Counted from the stretch's first letter, positions 24,035 to 32,281 are shown. The stretch: DNA of 34,910 nucleotides from an uncultured Clostridia bacterium (GCA_944393605.1 CALYAO010000041.1:1-34910); one strand, 5' to 3'. The notes: generated by a model from the letters alone, not told the origin. Numbers and translations: made by a program.

Positions 24035-24064
24035 AGTATGACCCATTTTGTCCGAATCATGCAA
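24035..24064 (-). promoter_or_regulatory. candidate promoter of the ABC transporter operon
   Basis: On the minus strand TTGCAT (24059-24064), 18-base spacer, CATACT (24035-24040). Both boxes are off consensus, so regulation by an activator is possible. Confidence 0.5.
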
Positions 24065-24097
24065 ACAGATCGGTGTATTTGCGGCGAGAAAAGCACA

Positions 24098-24126
24098 AAA
24101 AAAGCCCCTGCACCAGTGGGCAGGGG
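24098..24126 (-). terminator. intrinsic terminator of the orphan URO-D gene
   Basis: CCCCTGC and GCAGGGG (24105-24126) form a stem around an 8-base loop. On the minus strand a run of seven T follows after C. It lies between the URO-D gene and the ABC transporter promoter, so the two are separate transcripts. Confidence 0.88.
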
Positions 24127-24148
24127 AAAAGCGTAATCGCTGATTTTT

Positions 24149-25381
24149 TTAGTAGGACTGCACCAGCCGCATGGCGGTCTGTTCCCACTCAAAGATATTT
24201 TCGGGGCGGTTGTGACAGGTGCTGATGTCCTTTAGCACGATGTCACAGCTGCACCCGTTTCTGCGGCATGCGTCGAGCGTTTTGGTGAGCTCTGCTTCCA
24301 GCGCAGGAACGTCTAGCTGGGACAACGCGACAGCGGCTGGATTGGGCTTATTCGCCAGCACATACTTCTTCCCGATGGCTTCCGCTGCAACGTCCACATC
24401 GGCCCAAGGCGTGATGGAGATTTTGCGCAGATTGGGCAGTTTTTCCACCACGTCGACCATCTTGTCCAGCGGTTCGCAGCAGCCATAGTACGACAGTCCG
24501 CACTGGCCGATGGTCTCCTTCATGTAGTTGATGTCGAATTCCTCTCGCATTTCCTTCGAAACCGTGGAGAAGATCTGTGCCATGCCGCGGCCCCAGATGT
24601 TTTTGCGGGTCACGTGCTCGCCATCAGCAAGCGGCGGCAGGTCAGCCGTTGCGGCACAGGTGCAGTGAAGCTCATAGGGCTCGGCTTCCAATAGGCCGAG
24701 CTCCTCGTATTGCCGGATGGTATCCAGCGTGATGTCGGTCAGCTTTCGGACGATTTTATGGGTAAATGCGGGGCGCTCAGCGAGGTCGATGAGCAGGTTG
24801 GTAACGCCGCGGTACCGCGCGATGTCGTCCCAGGTGCTGATGTAGAGGTGTTCCAAACCGTGCAGCTTGACGGGGAGGATGTCCCCGATCACATCTGCGA
24901 CCCGCTCCAGCTCCGCCATGCTGCCGGCATGGTCATAGACGATGGTGCGGTTGTGCAGCTTCTCGACGTCTTCCTCAGTGGCAAGCTGGTCGTGATATTC
25001 GTGGGAGATGATGTGGTTGCCCTTGTCCGCGGCGAGGGTGGATTCATCTACCGTGACCCCGATGCCGTCATCGGTGAACCGTTTGTGGATGGGCAAAAAG
25101 GGCCGAACAACCATGTCGCCCGGAAAATATTTGTATTGAAAGAGTACCCGGCGCAGATATTCTTCCGCCTTGCGCAGGATGGGGTCTTCGCAGACCAACG
25201 TGAGCTCGTCATTGATGTTCATCTGATGCCAGGGGATTTCGCTCAGCAGCACGACAGGGCGGATGGGAGAAAGGTCGTTGACTGCACGGTGCAGCCGGAT
25301 GACTTCCGCATTGTGGTCAGAATGGGCGATTTCCCAATATTTGTGCGCCAGTTGGCGCAGAACGCTGCGTTCGTTTGCCAT
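24149..25381 (-). CDS. uroporphyrinogen decarboxylase family protein, orphan
   Basis: A 410-residue protein of the URO-D superfamily, whose members include heme-pathway decarboxylases and corrinoid methyltransferases. The chain is longer than a true HemE (about 340) and lacks its N-terminal substrate Arg loop as far as I can tell. Cys-rich places are ELHCTCAATAD (about 234-244), SYYGCCEPLDKMVDVV (about 294-309) and NGCSCDIVLKDISTCHN near the C-terminus. The YGCCEPLD segment with KISITPWAD resembles methyltransferase-like members, which bind zinc through His and Cys. ATG 25381 follows GTAGGAGGTAATATTTC. It has its own promoter and terminator, and no corrinoid protein is next to it. The substrate is unknown. 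Confidence 0.78.
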   Translation of the reverse strand: MANERSVLRQLAHKYWEIAHSDHNAEVIRLHRAVNDLSPIRPVVLLSEIPWHQMNINDELTLVCEDPILRKAEEYLRRVLFQYKYFPGDMVVRPFLPIHKRFTDDGIGVTVDESTLAADKGNHIISHEYHDQLATEEDVEKLHNRTIVYDHAGSMAELERVADVIGDILPVKLHGLEHLYISTWDDIARYRGVTNLLIDLAERPAFTHKIVRKLTDITLDTIRQYEELGLLEAEPYELHCTCAATADLPPLADGEHVTRKNIWGRGMAQIFSTVSKEMREEFDINYMKETIGQCGLSYYGCCEPLDKMVDVVEKLPNLRKISITPWADVDVAAEAIGKKYVLANKPNPAAVALSQLDVPALEAELTKTLDACRRNGCSCDIVLKDISTCHNRPENIFEWEQTAMRLVQSY

Positions 25382-25452
25382 GAAATATTACCTCCTACCA
25401 ATGATACCGGTGCTCATTTGTGTTCTTGGAACAGATACATATAAACGCGTTC

Positions 25453-25481
25453 ATTATATCGCAGGTGGTTTTTGGATGCAA
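25453..25481 (-). promoter_or_regulatory. promoter of the orphan URO-D gene
   Basis: On the minus strand TTGCAT (25476-25481), 17-base spacer, TATAAT (25453-25458), about 70 bases before the start codon. Confidence 0.75.
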
Positions 25482-25594
25482 TGATCTTTTTTACGTTTTT
25501 GTGTACTATTTTTGGAAATACGCGCTTCCCAGACAGCGGTCGCGAATATTCACAAATTTGTAAGATTTGCACCCTGTCCTTTTGGGCACAGATG

Positions 25595-25603
25595 TGCTAT
25601 ACT
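25595..25603 (+). promoter_or_regulatory. extended -10 promoter of the amidase gene
   Basis: TGCTATACT (25595-25603) is an extended -10 element. No good -35 box is seen at 17 bases, which extended -10 promoters can tolerate. Confidence 0.5.
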
Positions 25604-25639
25604 AAACAGTAGGTCACATACATACAAAGGATGGCAGGT

Positions 25640-26260
25640 ATGGCACAAACGGTACGTCATAGGAGAAAAATCAATTATCCGCGTTTCTTGCTGTTTTTGG
25701 CGGTGGTAATCTTTGCGGTTAGCTCGCCGGTCATGGTGGCGGTGCTGCATGCGCAGTATGGCGAACCCGAGCCGCGCGAACCCATCGCCTACCAAATTGC
25801 ATACAATCGAACCGAGAAGAAACGCACCAAACGGGACATCCAATATATTGTGATCCATGAGACGAGCAACACCGAAAAGGGCGCGGATGCCATGAATCAC
25901 TATACGTTTTTTAACCGTGCCAACCAGGGCTCCAGTGCGGACTTTTTTGTGGATGACCAAGGGCCGCTGCAGGTGAATGACTATTATACCTATTATACCT
26001 GGCACTGTGGGGATGGCAATGGGCAGCACGGGATCACCAACCAGAACAGCATTGGGGTGGAAATCTGCGTGAATGCGGACGGGAATTACAAGAAGGCAGT
26101 GTCATACACGCGAGAGCTTGTGAAGCAACTGATGGAGGAGCTAGACATTCCGGCGGACCATGTTGTCCGGCACTATGATGCGAGCGGCAAGCTGTGCCCT
26201 TCGCGCATGCAGGAGGACGACTGGGCGGCCTGGGATGCGTTTCATGACTCACTGGATTAG
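25640..26260 (+). CDS. N-acetylmuramoyl-L-alanine amidase (Amidase_2 family)
   Basis: A 206-residue membrane-anchored cell wall amidase. A basic N-terminus precedes one hydrophobic segment (about 15-36), either an anchor or uncleaved signal. The Amidase_2 domain has YIVIHETSN (about 70-78) with a zinc His, TWHCGDGNG, IGVEICVN with the Glu, and VVRHYDASGKLCPSRM with the last His and Cys-Pro motif. It cuts the amide between MurNAc and L-Ala of peptidoglycan. ATG 25640 is chosen for spacing from AAAGG at 25626-25630; ATG 25631 is alternative. It could act in spore or vegetative wall turnover; nothing here tells which. Confidence 0.88.
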   Translation: MAQTVRHRRKINYPRFLLFLAVVIFAVSSPVMVAVLHAQYGEPEPREPIAYQIAYNRTEKKRTKRDIQYIVIHETSNTEKGADAMNHYTFFNRANQGSSADFFVDDQGPLQVNDYYTYYTWHCGDGNGQHGITNQNSIGVEICVNADGNYKKAVSYTRELVKQLMEELDIPADHVVRHYDASGKLCPSRMQEDDWAAWDAFHDSLD

Positions 26261-26261
26261 A

Positions 26262-26299
26262 ATCAAAACAAGGGGCCCACTTGGGTCCCTTGTTTTGAT
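26262..26299. terminator. bidirectional terminator, 18-bp stem
   Basis: ATCAAAACAAGGGgCCCA pairs with TGGGtCCCTTGTTTTGAT; one mismatch, two-base loop. A-runs and T-runs sit inside both arms, so it can serve the amidase and the converging GrpB gene. Confidence 0.85.
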
Positions 26300-26310
26300 C
26301 TTGTTGATGC

Positions 26311-26847
26311 TTACGTACAGCTTTTCCCTGTTTCATGCCACCATGTGACGGCGCGGCGCTCCAGCGCTTGCACGAAGTCTGCCTTGCCGTCACAGTAGGC
26401 TTCGATGTCATAGGGAAACTGCTGCGCCAGCCGGATTTTGAGTGCAGCGTACTGTGCTGCGTCGGCAGGATGGGTGCGCAGATAGTCTCGGACAGCGAGG
26501 TGCCGCACGATGTCGCGGGTGTTGGTCTGGTCAAAGAAATGGAGCTGGTGGGTGCGCTCCACGCCGCCTTTGCGGCAATATCGCCTGCCGGGAATGCCGA
26601 ATTCCCCTAGGCATTCATATCCAATGTTTTCCAATTCTGCGTAGTGCGATTCGACCTGCTCGATATGGGATGCAACCGGCAGGATGTCAATGATGGGTTT
26701 GGCGGCAAGGCCGGGCACCGAGGTGCTGCCAATGTGGTAGACTGCGACGAGCTCGCCGCCGAAGATGTGGGTGAGGAGAGCCGCCTCCCGTTCAAACTGG
26801 GCCGGCCATGCGGGATCATACGGGACAACTTGAATGTGCTGTGCCAT
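26311..26847 (-). CDS. GrpB family protein (nucleotidyltransferase-like fold)
   Basis: A 178-residue GrpB/UPF0157 protein. Family signatures: VVPYDPAWPAQFEREA (about 7-22), VYHIGSTSVPGLAAKPIIDI (about 36-55), with the GS pair of a nucleotidyltransferase-like fold, then THQLHFF and a C-terminal YCDGKADFVQAL. The biochemical role is not known; some members are fused to coenzyme A biosynthesis enzymes or acetyltransferases. The start at ATG 26847 follows AAAGGAG at a rather long spacing of 11 bases; ATG 26868, whose codons contain that site, is less likely. Confidence 0.85.
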   Translation of the reverse strand: MAQHIQVVPYDPAWPAQFEREAALLTHIFGGELVAVYHIGSTSVPGLAAKPIIDILPVASHIEQVESHYAELENIGYECLGEFGIPGRRYCRKGGVERTHQLHFFDQTNTRDIVRHLAVRDYLRTHPADAAQYAALKIRLAQQFPYDIEAYCDGKADFVQALERRAVTWWHETGKSCT

Positions 26848-26972
26848 GCGTACAACCGCTCCTTTCATGAGATGAAGCCATATTGGTATGCGTTTGAGGT
26901 ATCCTCTGCCACAAACGCATGTATAGCATACCACGCTGATGGCGGCCCGTCAACCGCAAACGGATTTTTTTC

Positions 26973-27001
26973 TTGACTTTGGGCACGGGGTTTGGCATAA
27001 T
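26973..27001 (+). promoter_or_regulatory. promoter of the Gfo/Idh/MocA gene
   Basis: TTGACT (26973-26978), 17-base spacer, CATAAT (26996-27001). It overlaps the first codons of the longest open frame, which shows that frame's true start is further down. Confidence 0.8.
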
Positions 27002-27038
27002 GATAGGAGTAGATCGCGGGAAAGGGGCGTGGAATTTC

Positions 27039-28022
27039 TTGGAAATCGGTTTTGGAATCCTGGGGGCCGGTCGTATATCCACCCGGTTTGCCAAGGTGCT
27101 AAAGACGGTGGAAGGCGTGCGGCTGGCTGCGGTGGCGGCGCGGGAGAAGGCCCGTGCGGAAGCGTTTGCGGCGCCTTATGCGGGGGCTGCGGCCTATGGC
27201 GGATACGATGCGCTCCTGTTGGACCCGGCAGTGGATGTGGTCTATATTGGTCTGCCACACAGCCATCATGCGGATGCCATCCGGAAGTGTCTCATGGCGG
27301 GCAAGGCCGTGCTGTGCGAAAAGCCCATGGTGCTCACCCGGCGGGATGCGGAGGAGCTTACGGCGCTTGCGCGGGAGCGGGGCGTTTTTCTCATGGAGGC
27401 CATGTGGTCTCGGTTCCTGCCTGCATTTTCAGCGGCAAAGGCATGGGTCGCTGCGGGCAAGATTGGGCGACTGGCCTATGTCCGGGCGGACTTTTGCGGG
27501 TACATGCCGTTTGACGCGGAGGACAGGCTGTTTGATCCCAAGCTGGCCGGCGGCGCGCTCTATGACGTTGGGGTGTATCCCATTGAGTTCTGTATGGGGC
27601 TGCTGGGTGTTCCGCAGCGGGTGTGCGGCGTGGCGGACATCGGGCGCACCGGGGTGGATGAGTATGCGGCGGTGTCCATGTCCTTTCCGGGCGGCGTGGT
27701 GGCCAACGTTGCGTGCGGTTTTAACGCGCTAGCGGACGGCGCCGCGTATCTGTATGGGTCAGACGGATTTATTAAGCTGCACAAGTTTTGGGATTGCCGG
27801 CGGGCAGAGCGGTATGACAGCGCGGGTGTCTGCCAGGAGGTTTTTACGGACGAGTATGAGGATGGTTTCTGCTATGAGATTGCGCATGTGCGGGATTTGC
27901 TGTGCGCAGGCAGGACAGAGAGTGAGATCATGCCCCTATCGGACACCATCGCGTGTGCGGGCATTTTTGATACATTGATGGCCCAGTGGGGCCTACCAAA
28001 AACCATGGAGGCGGAGAAATGA
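27039..28022 (+). CDS. Gfo/Idh/MocA family NAD(P)-dependent oxidoreductase
   Basis: A 327-residue sugar or cyclitol dehydrogenase. The Rossmann part starts GFGILGAGRIS (4-14), contains VDVVYIGLPHSHHAD and the catalytic-region CEKPMVL (with Lys of the EKP motif, about 92-98). The C-terminal domain includes GGALYDVGVYPIEF, with the conserved Asp and Tyr. The reaction is oxidation or reduction of a sugar carbon using NAD(P). The start is TTG 27039; GAAAGGGG lies 12 bases upstream, and the promoter at 26973-27001 excludes the longer frame. Its stop overlaps the next start (ATGA), so the two products are made together. Confidence 0.87.
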   Translation: MEIGFGILGAGRISTRFAKVLKTVEGVRLAAVAAREKARAEAFAAPYAGAAAYGGYDALLLDPAVDVVYIGLPHSHHADAIRKCLMAGKAVLCEKPMVLTRRDAEELTALARERGVFLMEAMWSRFLPAFSAAKAWVAAGKIGRLAYVRADFCGYMPFDAEDRLFDPKLAGGALYDVGVYPIEFCMGLLGVPQRVCGVADIGRTGVDEYAAVSMSFPGGVVANVACGFNALADGAAYLYGSDGFIKLHKFWDCRRAERYDSAGVCQEVFTDEYEDGFCYEIAHVRDLLCAGRTESEIMPLSDTIACAGIFDTLMAQWGLPKTMEAEK

Positions 28023-28918
28023 GCATATTGGACAGTAAAACCTATGTACGTGTGGGCCGCGTGACGGCGGCGGGCAATTTGATGGAAAATGCGGCGGGGG
28101 AGACCGAGGCGATTCTCACCATTGCGGCATATGCAGAAGGGGACAGTCTGGAGATTGGCGTTCAGGGGACGGCCCACGTGTGGGTGGATGCCGTGGCGGG
28201 CTATGCGCCCTGCCTGCTGTATGTGCCGGCGGGGTCCTATCGGTTCCCCATCCCGACGGGAGAGGCCACAAAGGGCTTCGCGCCGGGGAAGTTTGACGGG
28301 CCGCAGACCGTCCGCGTGTGGACGGCGACCCGTGAGGAGATTGGCACTTACCGGAATCTGGCATACAATCCGCTGGACATCCGGCTGGCGTCCGAGGTCA
28401 ATGACCCCGATGCGCCCGAGTGGAGCAACCCCAAGTCCTCCTGCGCGGTGGAAGCGGGGGAGGTGCGGTGTTTTCCGCATGCATATGCCAACCGCGTGAC
28501 GCGCAATGAGGGGGATTTCTTCCCGCGAAACGCCATTGACGGCATCGCGACCCCGGGCGGGCATGGCGCGTATCCCTATCAGTCATGGGGCGGCGCCGTG
28601 CATGAAGACCTGTCGTTTACCATCTATTTTGGACGGAAGATCAAGACAGATAAGCTCACGCTGACCCTTCGGAGCGACTATTCGGTCAACGAGGAAGGCA
28701 AAGAGCATGATACCTACTGGCATACCGCCAACATCCAGTTTTCGGATGGGAAGACCCTAGAGCTCAGCCTCCAGAAGTCCAGCGAGGCGCAGGTGGTGTC
28801 CTATCCCATGCGGGAGACCGAGTGGGTCAAGCTGGAGCGGCTGGATCCGCTGCAGATCAAAGAAAGCCAGAACTTTGCGGCCTTAAACCAGATGGAGGTC
28901 TGGGGCAGCGACGTGTAA
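28019..28918 (+). CDS. hypothetical protein with discoidin-like C-terminal half
   Basis: A 299-residue protein without signal peptide. The N-terminal half (about 1-110) looks like a beta sandwich. The C-terminal half (about 145-299) reads like an F5/8 type C (discoidin-like) domain: VTRNEGDFFPRNAIDG (a typical N-x-A-x-D-G start), QSWGG, DLSFTIYFGRKIKTDKLTLT, then IQFSDGK and WVKLERLD. Such domains bind sugars in other proteins. It is translationally coupled to the Gfo/Idh gene by an ATGA overlap, so a role in handling the same carbohydrate is likely. Cytoplasmic location and lack of a catalytic part are unusual for a binding domain of this type. No exact family name is claimed. Confidence 0.65.
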   Translation: MSILDSKTYVRVGRVTAAGNLMENAAGETEAILTIAAYAEGDSLEIGVQGTAHVWVDAVAGYAPCLLYVPAGSYRFPIPTGEATKGFAPGKFDGPQTVRVWTATREEIGTYRNLAYNPLDIRLASEVNDPDAPEWSNPKSSCAVEAGEVRCFPHAYANRVTRNEGDFFPRNAIDGIATPGGHGAYPYQSWGGAVHEDLSFTIYFGRKIKTDKLTLTLRSDYSVNEEGKEHDTYWHTANIQFSDGKTLELSLQKSSEAQVVSYPMRETEWVKLERLDPLQIKESQNFAALNQMEVWGSDV

Positions 28919-28926
28919 TGATAAGC

Positions 28927-28959
28927 AAAAGCGGCATTCCAGGGGGGATGCCGCTTTTT
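28927..28959. terminator. bidirectional terminator
   Basis: AAAAGCGGCAT and ATGCCGCTTTTT pair around a G-rich 10-base loop. It lies between two converging genes whose stops are only 49 bases apart. Confidence 0.88.
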
Positions 28960-28967
28960 GAATGGGA

Positions 28968-29960
28968 TTAGGAGATGGGGACCACAACGTTGCCCACCGT
29001 GATGCTTGCGATTTCGGACAGATCGGTGATGCGGTCAAAGGCATAGCTGATGCTGCAGGTACCGCCCGTCTGGTCGGCGTCGTTTAAGAATAGGTAGCTG
29101 GCGGAACGGTCTTCCTGGGTGATCTGGAAGGTCTCGCCATTGTGGTAGGTGATCCAGGGTTTGATGGCACCGAGCACGTCGTCCCCGGTCACGGTGATCC
29201 ACAAGGTCATGGGGGAAAGGCTGATGGATGTCAGCACGTTGTGGTTGCTGCCCGTGATGTCAACGGGCTGATTCACGTCAAATGTGGTGGTGGAATCGGT
29301 GTAGTGCAGCGTCCATGTGAGATCGAATTGACAGGGCACCAAGACCTCCTGCTGGATGTCGTCTCCAGTGCTGTCGTACCGGACCAGGTTCTGCAGGGTA
29401 AGGGAGACCTTCTGGTCGTTTGTGATGGCGTCGGTCCATATGTCCCGCTGCAGGATGGTCAGCGTATGGTCGGTGCGCGCGATCACATCGGCTCCGCCCG
29501 AGCCCATGGCAACTTGGCCGGTTCCTGCGGCGGCCGTATCCATACCCAGATGGCTGAGCTCCCAGGTGACATCCTCAGGCAGCGTCACCGAGTCGGGTAC
29601 GGTGACGTCATAGAGGATGTAGATGCCGTGTTGATCCGTGAGGGTTTGCAGGACACTGACCGTGACGCCGTTGTCCGTCGCCGTCACCTGGGGCGCGTTG
29701 GACGCATCACCCAGTACATCCATCTGTGTTGCGGTGGGGGATAGATAGGCAATGAGCTTTTCGTGCCAGCCGAATGCGGCTGCCATGGCGGTGAGGCCCA
29801 CAAGGCTTGCGACGAGGGTCGCAACCAGGGCCAAAGATAGTTTCATCTTACGTGTATGCATGATTTGCTCTCCTTTCAAGATGGCGTCTAGCACCTTATC
29901 TTTTTGTGCCGCAGTGGGGGCAAGGGAGTCCAAAAATTGATTCAGTTCGGATTTACGCAT
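28968..29960 (-). CDS. DUF4179-type membrane protein, probable anti-sigma factor
   Basis: A 330-residue protein. The first 40 residues are cytoplasmic and charged, followed by one transmembrane helix (about 41-63) and a large extracellular region (about 65-330) rich in Thr, Asp and Val, with DUF4179-like beta-rich character. Such proteins encoded right after an ECF sigma factor often hold it inactive at the membrane. The cytoplasmic segment is short and lacks the zinc-binding HxxxCxxC of ZAS anti-sigma factors. ATG 29960 follows GAGGAGGAATCCAGCG, and the gene overlaps the sigma factor gene by eight bases. Signal sensed by the outer region: unknown. Confidence 0.78.
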   Translation of the reverse strand: MRKSELNQFLDSLAPTAAQKDKVLDAILKGEQIMHTRKMKLSLALVATLVASLVGLTAMAAAFGWHEKLIAYLSPTATQMDVLGDASNAPQVTATDNGVTVSVLQTLTDQHGIYILYDVTVPDSVTLPEDVTWELSHLGMDTAAAGTGQVAMGSGGADVIARTDHTLTILQRDIWTDAITNDQKVSLTLQNLVRYDSTGDDIQQEVLVPCQFDLTWTLHYTDSTTTFDVNQPVDITGSNHNVLTSISLSPMTLWITVTGDDVLGAIKPWITYHNGETFQITQEDRSASYLFLNDADQTGGTCSISYAFDRITDLSEIASITVGNVVVPIS

Positions 29961-30456
29961 CGCTGGATTCCTCCTCTTCTAACATGAGCCTGAGTTTTTT
30001 GCGGGCGGTGTGCAGCCGGGATCGAATGGTGGCGGGACGAATCTGTAGCATCTTTGCAATTTCTTCCGTTTTGTATCCCTCGTAGTAGTAAAGATATAAG
30101 GGAATACGGTACTTTTCTCCCAGTCCAAAAACGGCGGCTGCCACATCGCTCCCCATGGATGTGTGATCCGGATAGATAGGCTCAGGGACCTGTGTGATGG
30201 CGGTGGTTTTCTTCCGCCATGCGCTCTTTAAAAGGTCCCGTGCGGCATTTTTGGCCGTTGTGATGAGCCAGGCCTTCTGGTGCTCTTCGCTGTGAAATGG
30301 GGTAGGGTTTCGTAACAATCGGATAAAAACATCTTGGAGGATGTCTTCCGCCTCTGCGCTGTTTTGCAGCATCAGATAGGCGATCCGGTACACCATGTCG
30401 GCATACCGCGCATACGTCTGTGTAATTGCTTCATCCGCGCGCCATGAAGTTTGCAA
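29953..30456 (-). CDS. ECF-type RNA polymerase sigma factor
   Basis: A 167-residue sigma-70 family factor of the ECF group. Region 2 covers YARYADMVYRIAYLMLQ and EDILQDVFIRLLRNP (about 15-53), with the core-binding and -10 residues. Region 4 covers YRIPLYLYYYEGYKTEEIAKML and PATIRSRLHTARKKLRLML, the -35 reading helix-turn-helix. GTG 30465 touches AGGAGGT without spacing; TTG 30456 is nine bases away and is chosen as the start. The last codons overlap the DUF4179 gene, the usual sigma/anti-sigma layout. Target genes are unknown, but its own promoter has an ECF-like motif. Confidence 0.9.
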   Translation of the reverse strand: MQTSWRADEAITQTYARYADMVYRIAYLMLQNSAEAEDILQDVFIRLLRNPTPFHSEEHQKAWLITTAKNAARDLLKSAWRKKTTAITQVPEPIYPDHTSMGSDVAAAVFGLGEKYRIPLYLYYYEGYKTEEIAKMLQIRPATIRSRLHTARKKLRLMLEEEESSDA

Positions 30457-30488
30457 ACGTGACACCTCCTACATGCTTTTCACCAGAT

Positions 30489-30513
30489 AAACGAATGGGA
30501 GGGGGAAAATGTT
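30489..30513 (-). promoter_or_regulatory. candidate ECF-type autoregulatory promoter
   Basis: On the minus strand AACATTTT begins at 30513 and CGTTT ends at 30489, with 17 bases between AAC and CGT. This is the AAC...CGT form of ECF promoters (for example SigW), 33 bases before the sigma start. Confidence 0.45.
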
Positions 30514-30552
30514 GGGTAGTGAAAAAATTTTTTCCATTTTGCAGAAAAGCAA

Positions 30553-30598
30553 GATAAAAAAAGACGGTATGACCCAAGCGGCCATACCGTCTTTTTTT
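30553..30598. terminator. bidirectional terminator after the corrinoid activator gene
   Basis: AAAGACGGTATGnCC pairs with its complement CCATACCGTCTTT around a short loop, with runs of A and T on both sides. On the minus strand it follows the stop of the activator gene directly. Confidence 0.9.
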
Positions 30599-32073
30599 TA
30601 TTCAAACATCATTTTTTCAATGTAGCAATCCCGGAAGTAATCATCCCCGCTCAGTTCAATGGCCTCGGCCTCTTTGCCCACCTGTTCGGACTCTGCCAGC
30701 TTTTCTTGGGAAAGCAGCAGCATGGCCGCGCCATTGCCCGCTGCGTTGCCAAGCACCTTGACTTTGGGAAGTGCCTCGGTTGGGATGAGGCCGATGCGTG
30801 CGGCGCTCTTTTGGTCAATCATGCTGCCGAAGCCGCCCGCGATGTAAAACGCATCCAGCTGGGATACCGAAACGCCGCCTTTGTGCAGAAGCGTTTCAAT
30901 GCCGGCGGAGATGGCGGCCTTGGCAAGCTGCACTGCGCGCACGTCCTGCGTGGTGATGTAGATGCCGCTGTCCCCGATCTGGTAATCCTCTTCCAGATAG
31001 CCCGTTTCATCCAAAACACCCAGGTCCAGCATACACCCGATCGCATCTATGAGCCCCGTGCCGCAGATGCCCTTGGCGGGGACGCCGCCGATGGTCTCAT
31101 ATGCGATGGCGCCATCTTTTATGTATACCTTGTTGATGGCACCGTCTGCCGCCAGCATACCGTGTGTGATGCCAGCACCTTCAAAGGCGGGGCCGGCCGC
31201 GGTGGAGCAGCACAGCAGCCCTCCGTTGTGCCAGAGTGCCATCTCGCCGTTGGTACCGATGTCCACCAGGAACGAGGTGGTGTCTTTTTTCATGTCGCTG
31301 GCGAGGATGGCCGTGGTGATATCTGCGCCCACATAGGCGGAGATGCAGCGGGGGAGATAGGTGCGCCCCTGCCACTGCCCAAAGTAGCTGGTGGGCGTAA
31401 ACGGCGCTTTGGCGATGCCGTCTACGGGCAAACCGGCATAGAGGTGCAGCATGGTGGTGTTGCCCGTGATGACCACGGTGTCTGGCTGCTCGAGCGTGAG
31501 CATGCCGATCATGCGCGCAATCTGCTCTGTGATGGCCTCCTGCAGTTTGGAAAGTCCCCCTGCGGTCGCATACTCAATCCGCGAGATGACATCTGCCCCG
31601 TAGCGTGCCTGCGCATTCTGTTCACATACCGTTTTGATGCACTTGCCCGCCGGAAAGGCATATAAGTAAGCGGCGATGGTGGTGGTTCCGATGTCCACCG
31701 CGACGCCCAGACAGGTGTCGGTTGTGGTGGATGGATGCAGGGGAAAGTCAGGCATAAACCCCGTGCTGATGGCTTGCACCGTGTCCGCATTTGTGGTATA
31801 ATAAACAGTGGCATCGCCCGTGGCATATGTCTGACAGGACAGGCGGATTCCGCTTGCCAGGTCGGCCTCAGACAAATGAGTCAATTCGGCATCGGACGGC
31901 TCGCTCAAAGTGCCTTGGGCTGTGACGCGGCATTTGCCGCACGTTCCCCTGCCGCCGCAGGGCATGTCGTGGGGCGCGTGGACGGCCTCCAGCACATCGG
32001 ACAGCAGGACAGGTGCATCGTAGGTGCGGCTGATAGGCGCTTTGTCCGGCGCACAGACTGTTATGGTAAACAT
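30598..32073 (-). CDS. reductive activator of corrinoid proteins (RamA/DUF4445 ASKHA type)
   Basis: A 491-residue protein. The N-terminal 2Fe-2S ferredoxin domain has CGGRGTCGKC (Cys39, 45, 48) and Cys80 in RLSCQTY. A linker leads to the ASKHA ATPase-like DUF4445 domain with VAVDIGTTTIAAYLY (about 124-138), VVITGNTTMLHLYAG, VDIGTNGEMALWH, AGPAFEGAGITHGM and IAGGFGSMIDQKSA. Such proteins use ATP and a low-potential electron to return inactive Co(II) corrinoid to Co(I). It lacks the C-terminal 4Fe-4S clusters of archaeal RamA. ATG 32073 follows AGGAGGGGTTACAT. It is divergent from the regulator and the corrinoid gene, its likely client. Confidence 0.9.
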   Translation of the reverse strand: MFTITVCAPDKAPISRTYDAPVLLSDVLEAVHAPHDMPCGGRGTCGKCRVTAQGTLSEPSDAELTHLSEADLASGIRLSCQTYATGDATVYYTTNADTVQAISTGFMPDFPLHPSTTTDTCLGVAVDIGTTTIAAYLYAFPAGKCIKTVCEQNAQARYGADVISRIEYATAGGLSKLQEAITEQIARMIGMLTLEQPDTVVITGNTTMLHLYAGLPVDGIAKAPFTPTSYFGQWQGRTYLPRCISAYVGADITTAILASDMKKDTTSFLVDIGTNGEMALWHNGGLLCCSTAAGPAFEGAGITHGMLAADGAINKVYIKDGAIAYETIGGVPAKGICGTGLIDAIGCMLDLGVLDETGYLEEDYQIGDSGIYITTQDVRAVQLAKAAISAGIETLLHKGGVSVSQLDAFYIAGGFGSMIDQKSAARIGLIPTEALPKVKVLGNAAGNGAAMLLLSQEKLAESEQVGKEAEAIELSGDDYFRDCYIEKMMFE

Positions 32074-32281
32074 ATGTAACCCCTCCTATTGATTTCGTAT
32101 GACATGAAACGCGCAATGAAAAACTTCCGAAATACCTGTTATGCCTGCGTTCGCTGGGGGAACCTGCGATGCGGGAAGACAGGAACGGTGTTGGTTGCTA
32201 GGTGCTGCCAAATGCCAAACAGTTTGTTTCTTTCATAATCATAGCAAAAATAGGCGCGGTTGCCTAGCAGGATATGATGTT
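32074..32281. other. intergenic part of the divergent corrinoid locus
   Basis: No gene is seen. Two copies of a GGTTGC(C)TAG segment lie near 32194 and 32258. A consensus promoter for the minus-strand activator gene is not obvious, which suggests activator-dependent expression. Confidence 0.35.

Noticed and set aside
24149-25381. True heme-pathway uroporphyrinogen decarboxylase (hemE)
   Set aside because: The chain is too long, lacks the usual HemE N-terminal pattern as far as I can recall, and no heme genes are nearby.
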